A stretch of DNA of 64,000 bases from Spirochaeta africana DSM 8902 (lineage in GTDB: Bacteria > Spirochaetota > Spirochaetia > DSM-27196 > DSM-8902), in NCBI RefSeq assembly GCF_000242595.2, contig NC_017098.1:62001-126000 (forward strand), written 5' to 3'. The stretch's first letter is position 1; each line of letters begins with the position of its first letter. Below the pieces are notes generated by a model that did no database searches, was not told the origin of the DNA, and saw nothing but the letters and a program-made list of their open reading frames with translations. Below are positions 51,414-60,949 of the stretch, in pieces. A program made the position numbers and the translations under genes.

Positions 51414-54400
51414 GTCTCCCGCGCAGGGCGGTCCAGCATCCGGTAACTACCACCATGGTATTCGCGGCCATGCTGGTGCTGGGGTTTATCAGTTTGAATC
51501 GTCTGGGACAGGAGCTGTTTCCCGAGATCAATCTCCCGGCGGTCTTTGTGCTGACCGTCAGCCCCGGGGTGGGTCCCTACGAGATAGAGGAGGGGATCAC
51601 CCGGCCGATCGAGGGAGCCGTGGCCGGTATGAGCGGGGTCGAACGGATTACCAGTATCTCCGAAGAGAGTGTATCCCAGGTAACTATTTCTTTTGCGGAA
51701 GGCACCGATGTAGATACTGCGGTGCATGATATTCGCGAACAGGTAAGCTCGGTCGCAGATGAATTCCCGTCGGGGACGCAGCGTAGTCAGCTGTTCAAGT
51801 TCAATGCATCCATACTGCCAAGTATGCAGCTGCATGTCTATTCACGAACCGAGGGGATTGATATCCGGGGTCTGGTCGAGGATGAGGTGATCCCGCAGCT
51901 TGAACGGGTCCCGGGTGTTGGCCGGGTTGATGTGTTTGGCGGGCAGGAGGCGGCGGTGATGGTCCGGCTGAACCTTGACAGCCTGAGCAAGCGCAACATT
52001 CCGATCAGCCAGGTGCTGCAGGCGTTCGAGGGCGAGAATGTAAACCTGCCTGCCGGGATTATCGATATCGAGGATCGGGTGCTGAACCTGCGCACGGTCG
52101 GCAGTTTTGAGCGGGTCGAGGACATCGGCGAGGTGCTGGTGGGCGCGGGCAACGGGGTGCCGATATTTCTGAAAGACGTGGCCGAGATCGAGTCGGATTA
52201 TAGGCAGCAGCGTCAGTTTTTGCGTACGGCAGAGGGCGAGGGGCTGCGTCTGCAGGTCCAGAAACAGGCAGGATTCAACACGGTCGAGGTGAACGACGGG
52301 GTGCTGGCCCGATTGAACGAGCTGCAGCATGAACTGCCTCCCTCGGTCCGCTTCGAGATTCTCGAGGATCAGGCCGACAGTGTGCGCGATGCAATTGGCG
52401 GCGTAGCCTCAGCGGCCTGGCAGGGGGGATTACTGGCGATACTCGTACTGCTGGCCTTCCTGCGCAATCTGCGGTCAACCTTTATTATTGCCGCAGTTAT
52501 TCCGGCTGCCGTTGTGGTAACCTTCTCCCTGATTGATTTCGGCGGGCTGACCATCAACATCACTACCCTGCTGGGGATGACCCTGGCAATCGGTATGTTT
52601 GTGGATAACGCCATCGTGGTGCTGGAGTCTATCTACCGCAAACAGCTGGCTGGCCACAATCCTCTGGAGGCGGCGATCGCCGGTGCCGAGGAGGTGGCTA
52701 CTGCGGTTACGGCCAGTACCCTGACGACCATGGCGGTATTCCTGCCCATGATATTTGTGAGCGGGCTGGCGGGGATCCTGTTTCAGCCCTTCTCCATGAC
52801 CATTGCCTTCAGTCTGTTCATCTCGCTGGCAGCATCGCTTACCCTTACCCCGATGCTGTGCAGCCGGTTCTTGCGGGTCGAGGCAGCGGTTTCCAGTGAT
52901 CGTGAGCTGGAGGAAATCAGCCTGGCAGATGTGCACATCCACAGTACCAATCCGGTGCTGCTGAAACTCAGTCAGCTGATGCAGCGGCTTCTGCAGATTC
53001 TGGATGATCGGTACGAGATGGCTGTTCGCTGGTCGTTGCGGCATCCGCTGCAGGTTATTGGCAGCGCAATCTTCCTGTTTTTACTGAGTATCGGCTCGGT
53101 GCTGCTGCTTGGTATGGAGTTTATCCCCGAGGGTGATGAGGGGCTGTTCACGGTCGAGTTTGAAACCAGACTGGGATCCTCGTATCAGCAGACCGGAGAT
53201 ATCGCCTTTCAGATTGAGCAGATTGTGCGCGAGGAGACAGGCGAAGCCCTCCGCACTGCGGCAAATCGGGTTGGTTCCGGGGGGAGCAACCAGGGGGCGG
53301 TCTCGGTAGCCCTGGTGGATGCGGGCGAGCGCCGCGAGGATATCTGGCGTATTGTGAACCGGATAGACCAACGTATCCAGGACGAGGTAATGGATGTTCG
53401 CCACACGATCCATATTGAGGGCATGGCGGCCCTGGCTGCCATGGCCGATGGCGAGACCAGTCCGTTGATAATCGAACTGACCGGGGATGATATCGATGCC
53501 CTCGGCGACTATGCCGACACCTTGGTGGAACTGCTGGCCGACACCCCGGGAACGCGAAACATTCGCACCTCACATGATGTCGGAGTGCCGGAGATCCAGT
53601 TTCGCATAAAGCGGCAGGCCGCCGCCTCCCTGGGGCTGTCGCCCCTGGAGATCGCCATGACCCTGCGCACCGCCTACAACGGGACCGAGGTTTCCCGATT
53701 TACCGGCGATGAGCGGGATGTGGATGTGTTCGTGATTCTGCGGGACGAGGATCGGACCGATCTTGAACGCATCACCGGTTTGTACTTTATCAATCGGGCT
53801 GGAGATCGAATCCCGCTGGAAAGTGTGGTAGAGGTGGTCGAGGACGAGGGGCCGATCGCCATCAATCGTACCGATCGTTCCCGGGTGGTGCGGGTTTTAG
53901 GCAGCCTTAGCGGTGAGCTGCCGCTGAACCGGGTGCTGAGCAGGATAGACGACCGGCTGGACGAGCACGGCGATCCCCCGCTGGGGATAGAGCGAAGGGT
54001 CACCGGGGCTGGCGAGGATATGGCAGAGTCGTTTGCCAGCCTGTTCAATGCCCTGCTGCTGGCGATCATGCTGGTGTACATGGTAATGGCCAGCCAGTTC
54101 GAGTCGTTCGTCAATCCGTTTATTGTAATGTTCTCGGTACCGTTTGCTATTATTGGTCTGACCGCTGCCCTGCTGTTAACCAACACCACCTTTAACCTGC
54201 TATCGTTTGTGGGTGCTATTCTGCTGGTCGGGATTGTAGTCAACAATGCAATCGTCCTGATTGACTACATCGACCAGCTGAGAAACCGGGGCATGGAGCT
54301 CACCGAGGCGATCGTTCATGGGGGCAAGACGCGACTCAAGCCGATCCTGATGACCTCCTTTACCACCCTGCTGGGCCTGGTGCCGATGGCAATCGGCACC

Positions 54401-54544
54401 GGCGGGGGAGCGCATCTGCGGGCGCCGATTGCCCGGGCAGTCATTGGGGGACTGGCGACATCCTCCATAATCACCGTGATACTGATACCAACCCTGTACT
54501 TCCTGGTGCAGGGTCGGCTGCTGAAGAGAAGGGGGACCACATGA
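51410..54544 (+). CDS. RND multidrug efflux pump (AcrB/HAE1-type)
   Basis: A 1044-residue inner-membrane pump with twelve helices and two large periplasmic loops. The N-terminus PVTTTMVFAAMLVLGFISLN begins helix 1. LGMTLAIGMFVDNAIVVLESIY is helix 4; it has one Asp followed by Asn where AcrB has an Asp pair. LVGIVVNNAIVLIDYIDQLRNRG is the symmetric helix 10. It exports drugs or lipids using the proton gradient. Coupled by ATGA overlaps to the adaptor and to the lipoprotein gene. Substrate unknown. Confidence 0.95.
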   Translation: MSLPRRAVQHPVTTTMVFAAMLVLGFISLNRLGQELFPEINLPAVFVLTVSPGVGPYEIEEGITRPIEGAVAGMSGVERITSISEESVSQVTISFAEGTDVDTAVHDIREQVSSVADEFPSGTQRSQLFKFNASILPSMQLHVYSRTEGIDIRGLVEDEVIPQLERVPGVGRVDVFGGQEAAVMVRLNLDSLSKRNIPISQVLQAFEGENVNLPAGIIDIEDRVLNLRTVGSFERVEDIGEVLVGAGNGVPIFLKDVAEIESDYRQQRQFLRTAEGEGLRLQVQKQAGFNTVEVNDGVLARLNELQHELPPSVRFEILEDQADSVRDAIGGVASAAWQGGLLAILVLLAFLRNLRSTFIIAAVIPAAVVVTFSLIDFGGLTINITTLLGMTLAIGMFVDNAIVVLESIYRKQLAGHNPLEAAIAGAEEVATAVTASTLTTMAVFLPMIFVSGLAGILFQPFSMTIAFSLFISLAASLTLTPMLCSRFLRVEAAVSSDRELEEISLADVHIHSTNPVLLKLSQLMQRLLQILDDRYEMAVRWSLRHPLQVIGSAIFLFLLSIGSVLLLGMEFIPEGDEGLFTVEFETRLGSSYQQTGDIAFQIEQIVREETGEALRTAANRVGSGGSNQGAVSVALVDAGERREDIWRIVNRIDQRIQDEVMDVRHTIHIEGMAALAAMADGETSPLIIELTGDDIDALGDYADTLVELLADTPGTRNIRTSHDVGVPEIQFRIKRQAAASLGLSPLEIAMTLRTAYNGTEVSRFTGDERDVDVFVILRDEDRTDLERITGLYFINRAGDRIPLESVVEVVEDEGPIAINRTDRSRVVRVLGSLSGELPLNRVLSRIDDRLDEHGDPPLGIERRVTGAGEDMAESFASLFNALLLAIMLVYMVMASQFESFVNPFIVMFSVPFAIIGLTAALLLTNTTFNLLSFVGAILLVGIVVNNAIVLIDYIDQLRNRGMELTEAIVHGGKTRLKPILMTSFTTLLGLVPMAIGTGGGAHLRAPIARAVIGGLATSSIITVILIPTLYFLVQGRLLKRRGTT

Positions 54545-55707
54545 TACAGAATCACCGTCGAATACCGCGCAGATATGGGCGCAGCTTGCTGCTGGCGGCA
54601 GCCGTACTGCCACTGCTGCTTGGCGGCTGCAGCTACTATCATCGGGCAACGGTGCAGGGGTTTGTCGAGGATGAGGCAACCGGCACCGGGATTAACAATG
54701 CAACGGTGCGGTTTTATCAGGAGGAACCAAACCGGCCGTCGTCGAGCGGGTTCTTCGCGCGAACCTCGACATCAACCAGCGGCGGAAACCCGGGGTACTA
54801 CCGTAACACGGTGGTGTGGGACAGGTATTTCAGCGAGTTCGGGGCCGAGGGGGACAGCGGCACCATCTACCTCGGGGTAACCCATCCCGATTATCAGGGC
54901 AGGGTGATCCGGATGCCGGGGATTCTGAGCGATGATATCAACACCCTGCAGACGATTCAGCTGCAGCGGGTGACCTTTGCGGCCGGTGAGGTATACGGTC
55001 GGGTGATCCGTGCCGGGGATGGCAGCGGGGTAAACGGGGTGCGGATGGTCCTGACCGTACCCGATCTTGATGATGCAGGCAGCCCGACTGGTAGTGAGCG
55101 TGAGTATGTGGCGGTAACCGGCATGCGAACCGGGGAGTCTGGCTGGTACAGCTTTGATGAACCCTCCTGGCGCGATGCCAGTACCGACCCTGGCGGCAGC
55201 AGTGAGGTCGATGCCCGGATAGAGATAGATGATCCCGACTGGAAGGGGGAAAACCCGGAGCCGCGTACAGTTCGGCTTATCAGCGAGCAGGATCGTGAGG
55301 TGCCTGACAGCATGCGGGCAGTGCGGCAGCCCCGAAGCGAGTTCTCTGCCACCCTGACGGGACGGGTGTTGTACCGGCCCGCCGGTGCAGAGGAGTATCG
55401 GGGGCTTGCCGGGGTCGAGGTAGAGATTTCCTGGTCTGACGAGCGTGGCGATCGCAGCGAAATCCGGGAAACGGGACCGGATGGCAGCTTTACCGCTAGC
55501 CTGAGCTGGCAGCGCGAGGAGGGGTACCTCCCTCCTGCGGGTGTGCCCGAGGGTGAGGATATGCTCCGGGCATCGGAGGACCAGCTTGTGGTAGAGTATC
55601 GACATCAGAAGATTGATGCTGCCGATGAGGACCGCGGCCGTGGGGCGATCCGTTCCTGGGTAACACCGAACCGGATGCCGGATCTGTATCTCGAGGAGTC
55701 ACCGTGA
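54541..55707 (+). CDS. Lipoprotein encoded between RND pump and TolC
   Basis: A 388-residue lipoprotein with lipobox LLGGCS (Cys ~30). The mature part has three related β-sandwich-like stretches resembling carboxypeptidase-regulatory/Ig-like folds: VQGFVEDEATGTGINNATVRFYQ, VYGRVIRAGDGSGVNGVRMVLT and LTGRVLYRPAGAEEYRGLAGVEVEI. Each is followed by a 'G-x-Y/F-S/T-F/A' turn. It shares four-base overlaps with the genes on both sides, so it is made with the pump. I know of no such subunit in ordinary RND systems. It may stabilise the channel or belong to a lineage-specific pump type. Confidence 0.75.
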   Translation: MIQNHRRIPRRYGRSLLLAAAVLPLLLGGCSYYHRATVQGFVEDEATGTGINNATVRFYQEEPNRPSSSGFFARTSTSTSGGNPGYYRNTVVWDRYFSEFGAEGDSGTIYLGVTHPDYQGRVIRMPGILSDDINTLQTIQLQRVTFAAGEVYGRVIRAGDGSGVNGVRMVLTVPDLDDAGSPTGSEREYVAVTGMRTGESGWYSFDEPSWRDASTDPGGSSEVDARIEIDDPDWKGENPEPRTVRLISEQDREVPDSMRAVRQPRSEFSATLTGRVLYRPAGAEEYRGLAGVEVEISWSDERGDRSEIRETGPDGSFTASLSWQREEGYLPPAGVPEGEDMLRASEDQLVVEYRHQKIDAADEDRGRGAIRSWVTPNRMPDLYLEESP

Positions 55708-57182
55708 TGCCGCGGGATGGCACCAGGCTGTGGCGAGGTATACTGCTTGCTGCGGTGACCGGGTTAGCCTGCGCCGGGCTCCCGGCTGCAGCCGAAGTCG
55801 CCGATGCAGCCGTCACTGCCGATGCGGCTGATGAAGCCTATGCCACCTATACGGGCGATGGGCATGACCTGACCCTGCAGACTGCGCTGCAGCTGGCCGA
55901 ACAGCGCAGCCATGGACTGCAGCGAGCCGCTGCCGCGGTTGAGGGTGCTGCTGCCGGTGCCGATGCGGCCCGGGCACAGCGACTGCCGCAGGTCTCTGCG
56001 ACTGTATCTGCAACCCTGTTAAGCGACCCGCCAGAGGGGGTGCGAATTCGTCGGGGGAGCCTCGGGAGTACCGAGGCTCCGGGAACGACCTTTCCGGTAC
56101 CACTGCCGGACGAGGACGTAGTACTGGTCCCAGATGCCGAGCGCACCTTCTATCGGCTGGAGGGGGTGCTGGAGCAGCCACTCTTTACCTGGGGAAAGCT
56201 GTCGCGGGGCGAGCGGGTTGCGGTGCTGGATCGTGATCTGGCAGATATTGAGCTGCAGCAATCCAGGCGCGAGCTGCGCCGCGATACAATGCAGGCGTAT
56301 TATGGCACACGGTTTGCTGCTGATGCCGTAACGGTGCTGCGGAATGCCGAGGCGATTGCCGAGCAGATACTGGCAGATCGGGAACTGGCTCTGGAGGTTG
56401 GTACGGTGAACCAGGAGGATCTGTTGGAGGCCCGGGCCGAGCTGCAGGAGCTCAGGATGCAGCGACGGCGGGCAGAACAGGCGCTGGCCTCGGCCGAGAC
56501 CGGCTTGGGTACCCTGCTGCAGCAGCCAATAACCGCGACCCGGCTGGTCAGCGACTTTCCGGATCGACCGGAACTCCCGCCCGAAGCCGGGTTATATCAA
56601 CAGGCTCTGTCGGATTCTCATGACCTTGAGCTGCTGCGTGGTCGCCTGCAACAGGCGAGACTGGGGACTGAGGTCGAGCAGCGCAGCAGCATGTGGCGCC
56701 CGGATGTTGCCTTGCAGCTGCAGCTGGAGGCTGGTGGGCAGCGGCTGCCGCCGCAGGCGAACTGGTATGATTCCTGGGATGTCGGGGTGAATCTGACCCT
56801 GGCCGGCAGGTTCGGGGTGTATGACGGCGGTGCCCAGGCAGCCGCCGTACGTCAGGCGGAAAGCCGTGAGCGGCAGCTGCAGGCAAGTATTGCCGAGCTT
56901 CGTGACGGACTGGCGTATGAGGTTCGACTGCGCCGGGAGGAAGTAGTAGCCCGACGCGAGGAGCATGAGCTGAACCGCTTGCGGCTTGAACTGGCTGAGG
57001 AGCGTGCGCGCAATGCACGGGTGAGTTTCGAGAACGACCTGATCACCCGGGCAGAGGAACGTGGAGCGCAAATTCTGCTGGAGCTGGCGCGCCTTTCACA
57101 GCTGCGCAGCAGGTATCAGCTTGAACAGGCGTATATCGAGCTGGATTTTCTGACCGGGAGTCTGCCCGGTTCCGCACCATAA
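55707..57182 (+). CDS. TolC-type outer-membrane efflux channel
   Basis: A 491-residue exported protein. The signal peptide ends near AAAEV. The body is long helical hairpins with the repeated TolC layout: LTLQTALQLAEQRSHGLQRA, then LEQPLFTWGKLSRGERV in the first repeat, and WDVGVNLTLAGRFGVYDGGAQAAAVRQAE in the second. It forms the exit duct of the efflux set. An in-frame GTG at 55704 and ATG at 55707 both lie in the stop of the lipoprotein gene, with GAGGAG upstream; the ATG has the better spacing. Confidence 0.92.
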   Translation: MPRDGTRLWRGILLAAVTGLACAGLPAAAEVADAAVTADAADEAYATYTGDGHDLTLQTALQLAEQRSHGLQRAAAAVEGAAAGADAARAQRLPQVSATVSATLLSDPPEGVRIRRGSLGSTEAPGTTFPVPLPDEDVVLVPDAERTFYRLEGVLEQPLFTWGKLSRGERVAVLDRDLADIELQQSRRELRRDTMQAYYGTRFAADAVTVLRNAEAIAEQILADRELALEVGTVNQEDLLEARAELQELRMQRRRAEQALASAETGLGTLLQQPITATRLVSDFPDRPELPPEAGLYQQALSDSHDLELLRGRLQQARLGTEVEQRSSMWRPDVALQLQLEAGGQRLPPQANWYDSWDVGVNLTLAGRFGVYDGGAQAAAVRQAESRERQLQASIAELRDGLAYEVRLRREEVVARREEHELNRLRLELAEERARNARVSFENDLITRAEERGAQILLELARLSQLRSRYQLEQAYIELDFLTGSLPGSAP

Positions 57183-57190
57183 AAAAGTAT

Positions 57191-57220
57191 AAAAAAGCCC
57201 GGCCGCAACAACGGCCGGGC
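57191..57220 (-). terminator. Rho-independent terminator, minus strand
   Basis: GCCCGGCCG / CGGCCGGGC around CAACAA. Read on the minus strand it is followed by TTTTTT and more T-rich sequence, so it ends the GH13 transcript. On the plus strand there is no T-run. Confidence 0.85.
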
Positions 57221-57244
57221 GATTCCTAAGCAAACCAGCTGGTG

Positions 57245-60200
57245 CTATGACCGGCTGCTGGTGTCATTGGACTTTGATGCCGGTTTTTTCGCGGTCTTGC
57301 GGGCCGGTTTTTTGGCAGCGGCGCCGCTGTCAGGGTTGCTGCCGGCAGCGGCCTTTCCGGTTTTGGCCCCGGCTGGCTTTCTGGCGGTTTTGCCAGTCGA
57401 GGTTTCCCCGTCTAAAAGCTGAATGAGTTGTTTCACGGTGTACTGCGACCCTTCTTCGGCCTCTTTCCAGGCAATGAGCATGCTGTCCAGCGCCTTCAGG
57501 TGTTTTGCTGCCGGAGACAGGCTATCTGCCGGGGTGTGATACTCGGTCAGGCACGCAAAGTATCCGGCGATTCTGATCCCTGCGAGCAGCTCGGCAAACC
57601 CTTCCTGGTTAAAGTATACCACGCCATCGTAGCTGTTTATCCCCAGCTGCGAGTGTGCATCCAGGTCCTGCAGGATGCCATGCAGCAGGATGCGGGTCCA
57701 GGCAACCTTGCCTGGATTGGCAGCGGAGGGCAGGTACGGCATCCAGCCGAGAATGATGCGCAGGAGGCGGCGCACGGCATAGGCAAGCTGCTCGAAATCC
57801 TCAATGCTGCCCAGGGCGTCCTTTACATTCCCGATGATTACCCGATCAAGCTCCCATTCCTCCAGCAGCAGCGCAGCTGCATCCCGGTAGGGATGGACAT
57901 CGGTACCTTCTCCGACGGTTTCCGGAATCTCGACTGCAGCAGTGAGCGGCATCAGGTAGGCAAGACAGAACCACAGGGCGGTATGAACCGGATCCGGTTT
58001 ACCGTTGCTGTCGGTGAGCGGTTGTTCCATGCGAGCGGTGACCGCCTGTGGGGCCTTGGAAAGGCTCTGGCGGGTACCGGCGTAGATTGTCGGCAAGGTA
58101 CGGCTCAGGGCGTGCTGCAGATTGTCCCGTCCAGGCAGGCTGCCGGCCTTGGTGTCGAAGGAGCGCAGGGAATCGACAGCATCCGCATATCGTACAGCCA
58201 GATCCTGGATCAGTTCATGATCGGGTTCCACACCTGGTTCGGTCCAGCCGCGCAGCAGGGCGGCGAAGGCATCGAAATGACAGGCCCAGCCCATCGGCGC
58301 GTGCACCGGTTCAAGATACAGATCACGTACCGCCCGGTTTATGTCCGGGGTGCCGCTGCCGCCAAGACGATCATGCAAGCGAGAGTACAGTCCGGTTGCG
58401 GTGTCCTCCACCTCGTGTACATTCATGAATACCTGGTACTGGTAACCGCTCAGGGCGGCAAACAGGCCGGCATGGAACAGCTCGCTGCTGCGGCGAATAA
58501 ACCAGAGGCCGCTGTGGACCTCATACAGCAGGGTGAACCACTGCGGGCCGGTGTGCAGCCGCAAGGCCTGGGCAAGGTCGGTGCGCTGGTTGGGCAGCTT
58601 ACCGGCACTGGTTTTCCGGGTATATGGCGCAGCGGCCTTGATCCATCCCTGGGTAGATTCATAGGAGTTGTTGTAAAGCACCAGGGCTCGCTCATCACCG
58701 TGGCTGTTGCTGTAGGCATACACGTTTTCGTTTATCTGCCCGTGGCTGGAGTAGAAATCATACAGGTGGAAGCTGTCCACCTCGGCAAACAGATAACGCT
58801 TGCGTGCCAGCGGGAAGATATCATGCTCATGCCGGGCGATCAGCCCCTGATCCGGCTGTTCGTCATGATACGCGCGGCTGTATTCCATGCCGTATTTCTC
58901 GGCAAAGCCCTCGATCTGCCCGTGTCCGAACATCGGCAGTCCGGGCATGGTCAGCATCAGGGTACATACACCGAAGTACTTGTCATCGCGACCAAACTGT
59001 GCCACCGCGGTTTCCTCATCCGGATTATTCATAAAGTTCACAAACCGTTTCAGGATGTCGGGGTCGAACTCAAGGGTGTTTTTGATGGTCTGCCGGTACT
59101 TGGCGTTGTCCTCATTTTTGAGCATGTGCATAAAGGCAGAGTTGTAAACCCGGTGCATCCCGAGGGTTCGCACAAAATAGCCCTCCATCATCCAGAATGC
59201 CTCGGCAAGCAGCAGGGTGTCCGGCAGCTCCTGGGCAACCCGGTCGACAACCTCGCGCCAGAACTCCTCGGGTATCCGGTCATCGAATTCCTCACGGGTC
59301 AGACCGTGTTCGGCGCGAGAGGGAATATCTCCTCCGGTGCCGGGCGCCGGGTACCACAGGCGCTGAATGTGCTTTTTGGCAAGGGTCATGGCTGCATCAA
59401 AACGGATGATGGGAAAGTTGCGGGCAACATGCAGGATAGTCTGGATTACCGCCTCGCGCACCTCGGGATTAAGGAAGTCCAGCTGGGCGGTGTCGTTCCA
59501 GGGCATATGGGTGCCATCGTTTCCATGGTAGATGTAGCGGGTATCCCCGCTGTGGTTGTCGGTACGCTTGAACACCACACTGGCGTCGGTGCGGTCGTAG
59601 TAATGATCCTCGATCTGCACGGTCAGGTGCGGTGAGCGGGAGAGATTCTTGCCGGTAAAGCTGTAACCGGGAAACGGCGGGTAGCTGAGCTGCACAAACC
59701 AGTCGGGGTGCTGTTCAACCCAGTCCGAGTCTATCCCGGTGTGGTTGGGCACCATGTCGCTGGCCAGCCGGATTCCACGCTGGGCACAGCGATGGCGCAG
59801 GTTGGCAACGGCATCCCAGCCGCCAAGGGAATCTGCAATCTCGTAGTTCAGCAGCGAGTAGGCACTCGCTTCGGCATCCGGATTCCCGCAGAGATTCTTT
59901 ATTTCCTTACTGGCCGGGGACCGCTGCCAGAGGCCGATCAGCCAGAGGCCGGTAATGCCGCGCGAAGCCATCTGATCCAGTTCCTGATCAGGTATCTGGT
60001 TCAGGGTGCGAATCTCGCGGTCGTACCAGCGTGAAAGCTGATCCAGCCAGACAAGGGTGCTTTTGGCAATCAGTACGACACGCGGCATCCAGTCCCGGTC
60101 CATGCTGAATCGTTCAGCTTCTTCATCCAGTCCGCCAAAGCTCAGTACGTCCCGGCTGCCGCCGCCAACAAAGCCACGAGCCTTGCGTTCCTCCGAGAGT

Positions 60201-60949
60201 TTATCAATGGCGCGCAGCAATCGTTCCAGCAGGCTGCCCAGAATGGAGCCCCAATGGCGGCGAATGTATGCCAGCTGATCGAACAGGGATTCCGGAAACA
60301 GCTGTGCCGGCATGCGGAGCATGTCGATCAACAGTTCGTTTTCCGGTCCGAAACTCGGAAGCTCTGCGAATACCTCATGCAGGGATTTAGTGAAGGCATC
60401 GAATCCATGATGCAGCTGCAGCTCCTGAACATCGAAAATCTCGCGATAGTTGGCCAGTGCCGGATTTTCCTGCTCCAGATACACCAGCATCAGCTCGGTA
60501 AACAGCTGATCCCGGCCGGTCTCGTCGGGATCAGCGGGATTCGGTCGGGACTCCAGGAAGTCACGGCAGGATGTTTCCTGCTTGAACACCTGTGCTGGCG
60601 GGTGAGTCTCGGCAAAGGATTCGATCAAGGCGGCAGTTGCCGGCTTGCCCAGCCGCTGCTGAACCTCCTGCCGGGCAGTACGGAGGATCTCTTCTCCGTA
60701 CTGCTCGCGATACAAACCGATCAGATAAAAATAGATTTCGTCGAGCAGCGCCATTGCCGACATTTCACCGGCCGACACGGCGCGAGCGGGGTCGGCTGCG
60801 ATATCACGCGAGCGATTGATCTCGTAGGCCAGCAGCGACGGGGTTCTTACTCCGGGCAGCATGGACTGTTCCGATGAGATCCCGATCTGCAGGCACTCGG
60901 GATCGTACTGTGCGCGAAAATCCTGGCGAATGTGGAATGGCCGCAACAT
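57245..60949 (-). CDS. Large GH13-family α-glucan enzyme with Lys/Ala-rich tail
   Basis: The protein has 1234 residues. About 300 N-terminal residues are helical and of unknown fold. Then comes a GH13 barrel: SDMVPNHTGIDS (region I), IIRFDAAMTLAKKH with the nucleophile Asp (II), and LLLAEAFWMMEGYF with the acid/base Glu (III). Region IV reads FMNNPDEETA, with Pro where NHD is usual. A long helical C-terminal part follows, ending in a ~45-residue tail of Lys/Ala/Pro repeats (KKPARKTAKKPA). It begins one base inside the stop of the 4-α-glucanotransferase gene, so they work together on maltodextrins or glycogen. Exact reaction unknown. Confidence 0.85.
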   Translation of the reverse strand: MLRPFHIRQDFRAQYDPECLQIGISSEQSMLPGVRTPSLLAYEINRSRDIAADPARAVSAGEMSAMALLDEIYFYLIGLYREQYGEEILRTARQEVQQRLGKPATAALIESFAETHPPAQVFKQETSCRDFLESRPNPADPDETGRDQLFTELMLVYLEQENPALANYREIFDVQELQLHHGFDAFTKSLHEVFAELPSFGPENELLIDMLRMPAQLFPESLFDQLAYIRRHWGSILGSLLERLLRAIDKLSEERKARGFVGGGSRDVLSFGGLDEEAERFSMDRDWMPRVVLIAKSTLVWLDQLSRWYDREIRTLNQIPDQELDQMASRGITGLWLIGLWQRSPASKEIKNLCGNPDAEASAYSLLNYEIADSLGGWDAVANLRHRCAQRGIRLASDMVPNHTGIDSDWVEQHPDWFVQLSYPPFPGYSFTGKNLSRSPHLTVQIEDHYYDRTDASVVFKRTDNHSGDTRYIYHGNDGTHMPWNDTAQLDFLNPEVREAVIQTILHVARNFPIIRFDAAMTLAKKHIQRLWYPAPGTGGDIPSRAEHGLTREEFDDRIPEEFWREVVDRVAQELPDTLLLAEAFWMMEGYFVRTLGMHRVYNSAFMHMLKNEDNAKYRQTIKNTLEFDPDILKRFVNFMNNPDEETAVAQFGRDDKYFGVCTLMLTMPGLPMFGHGQIEGFAEKYGMEYSRAYHDEQPDQGLIARHEHDIFPLARKRYLFAEVDSFHLYDFYSSHGQINENVYAYSNSHGDERALVLYNNSYESTQGWIKAAAPYTRKTSAGKLPNQRTDLAQALRLHTGPQWFTLLYEVHSGLWFIRRSSELFHAGLFAALSGYQYQVFMNVHEVEDTATGLYSRLHDRLGGSGTPDINRAVRDLYLEPVHAPMGWACHFDAFAALLRGWTEPGVEPDHELIQDLAVRYADAVDSLRSFDTKAGSLPGRDNLQHALSRTLPTIYAGTRQSLSKAPQAVTARMEQPLTDSNGKPDPVHTALWFCLAYLMPLTAAVEIPETVGEGTDVHPYRDAAALLLEEWELDRVIIGNVKDALGSIEDFEQLAYAVRRLLRIILGWMPYLPSAANPGKVAWTRILLHGILQDLDAHSQLGINSYDGVVYFNQEGFAELLAGIRIAGYFACLTEYHTPADSLSPAAKHLKALDSMLIAWKEAEEGSQYTVKQLIQLLDGETSTGKTARKPAGAKTGKAAAGSNPDSGAAAKKPARKTAKKPASKSNDTSSRS

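Noticed and set aside
57197-57220. Terminator for the TolC operon on the plus strand
   Set aside because: The stem is not followed by T's on the plus strand. Its T-run is on the minus side, so it is assigned to the GH13 gene.
57428-59635. 735-codon open frame on the plus strand
   Set aside because: Antisense to the GH13 gene, whose catalytic motifs are intact. No motif, signal or promoter supports the plus-strand reading.
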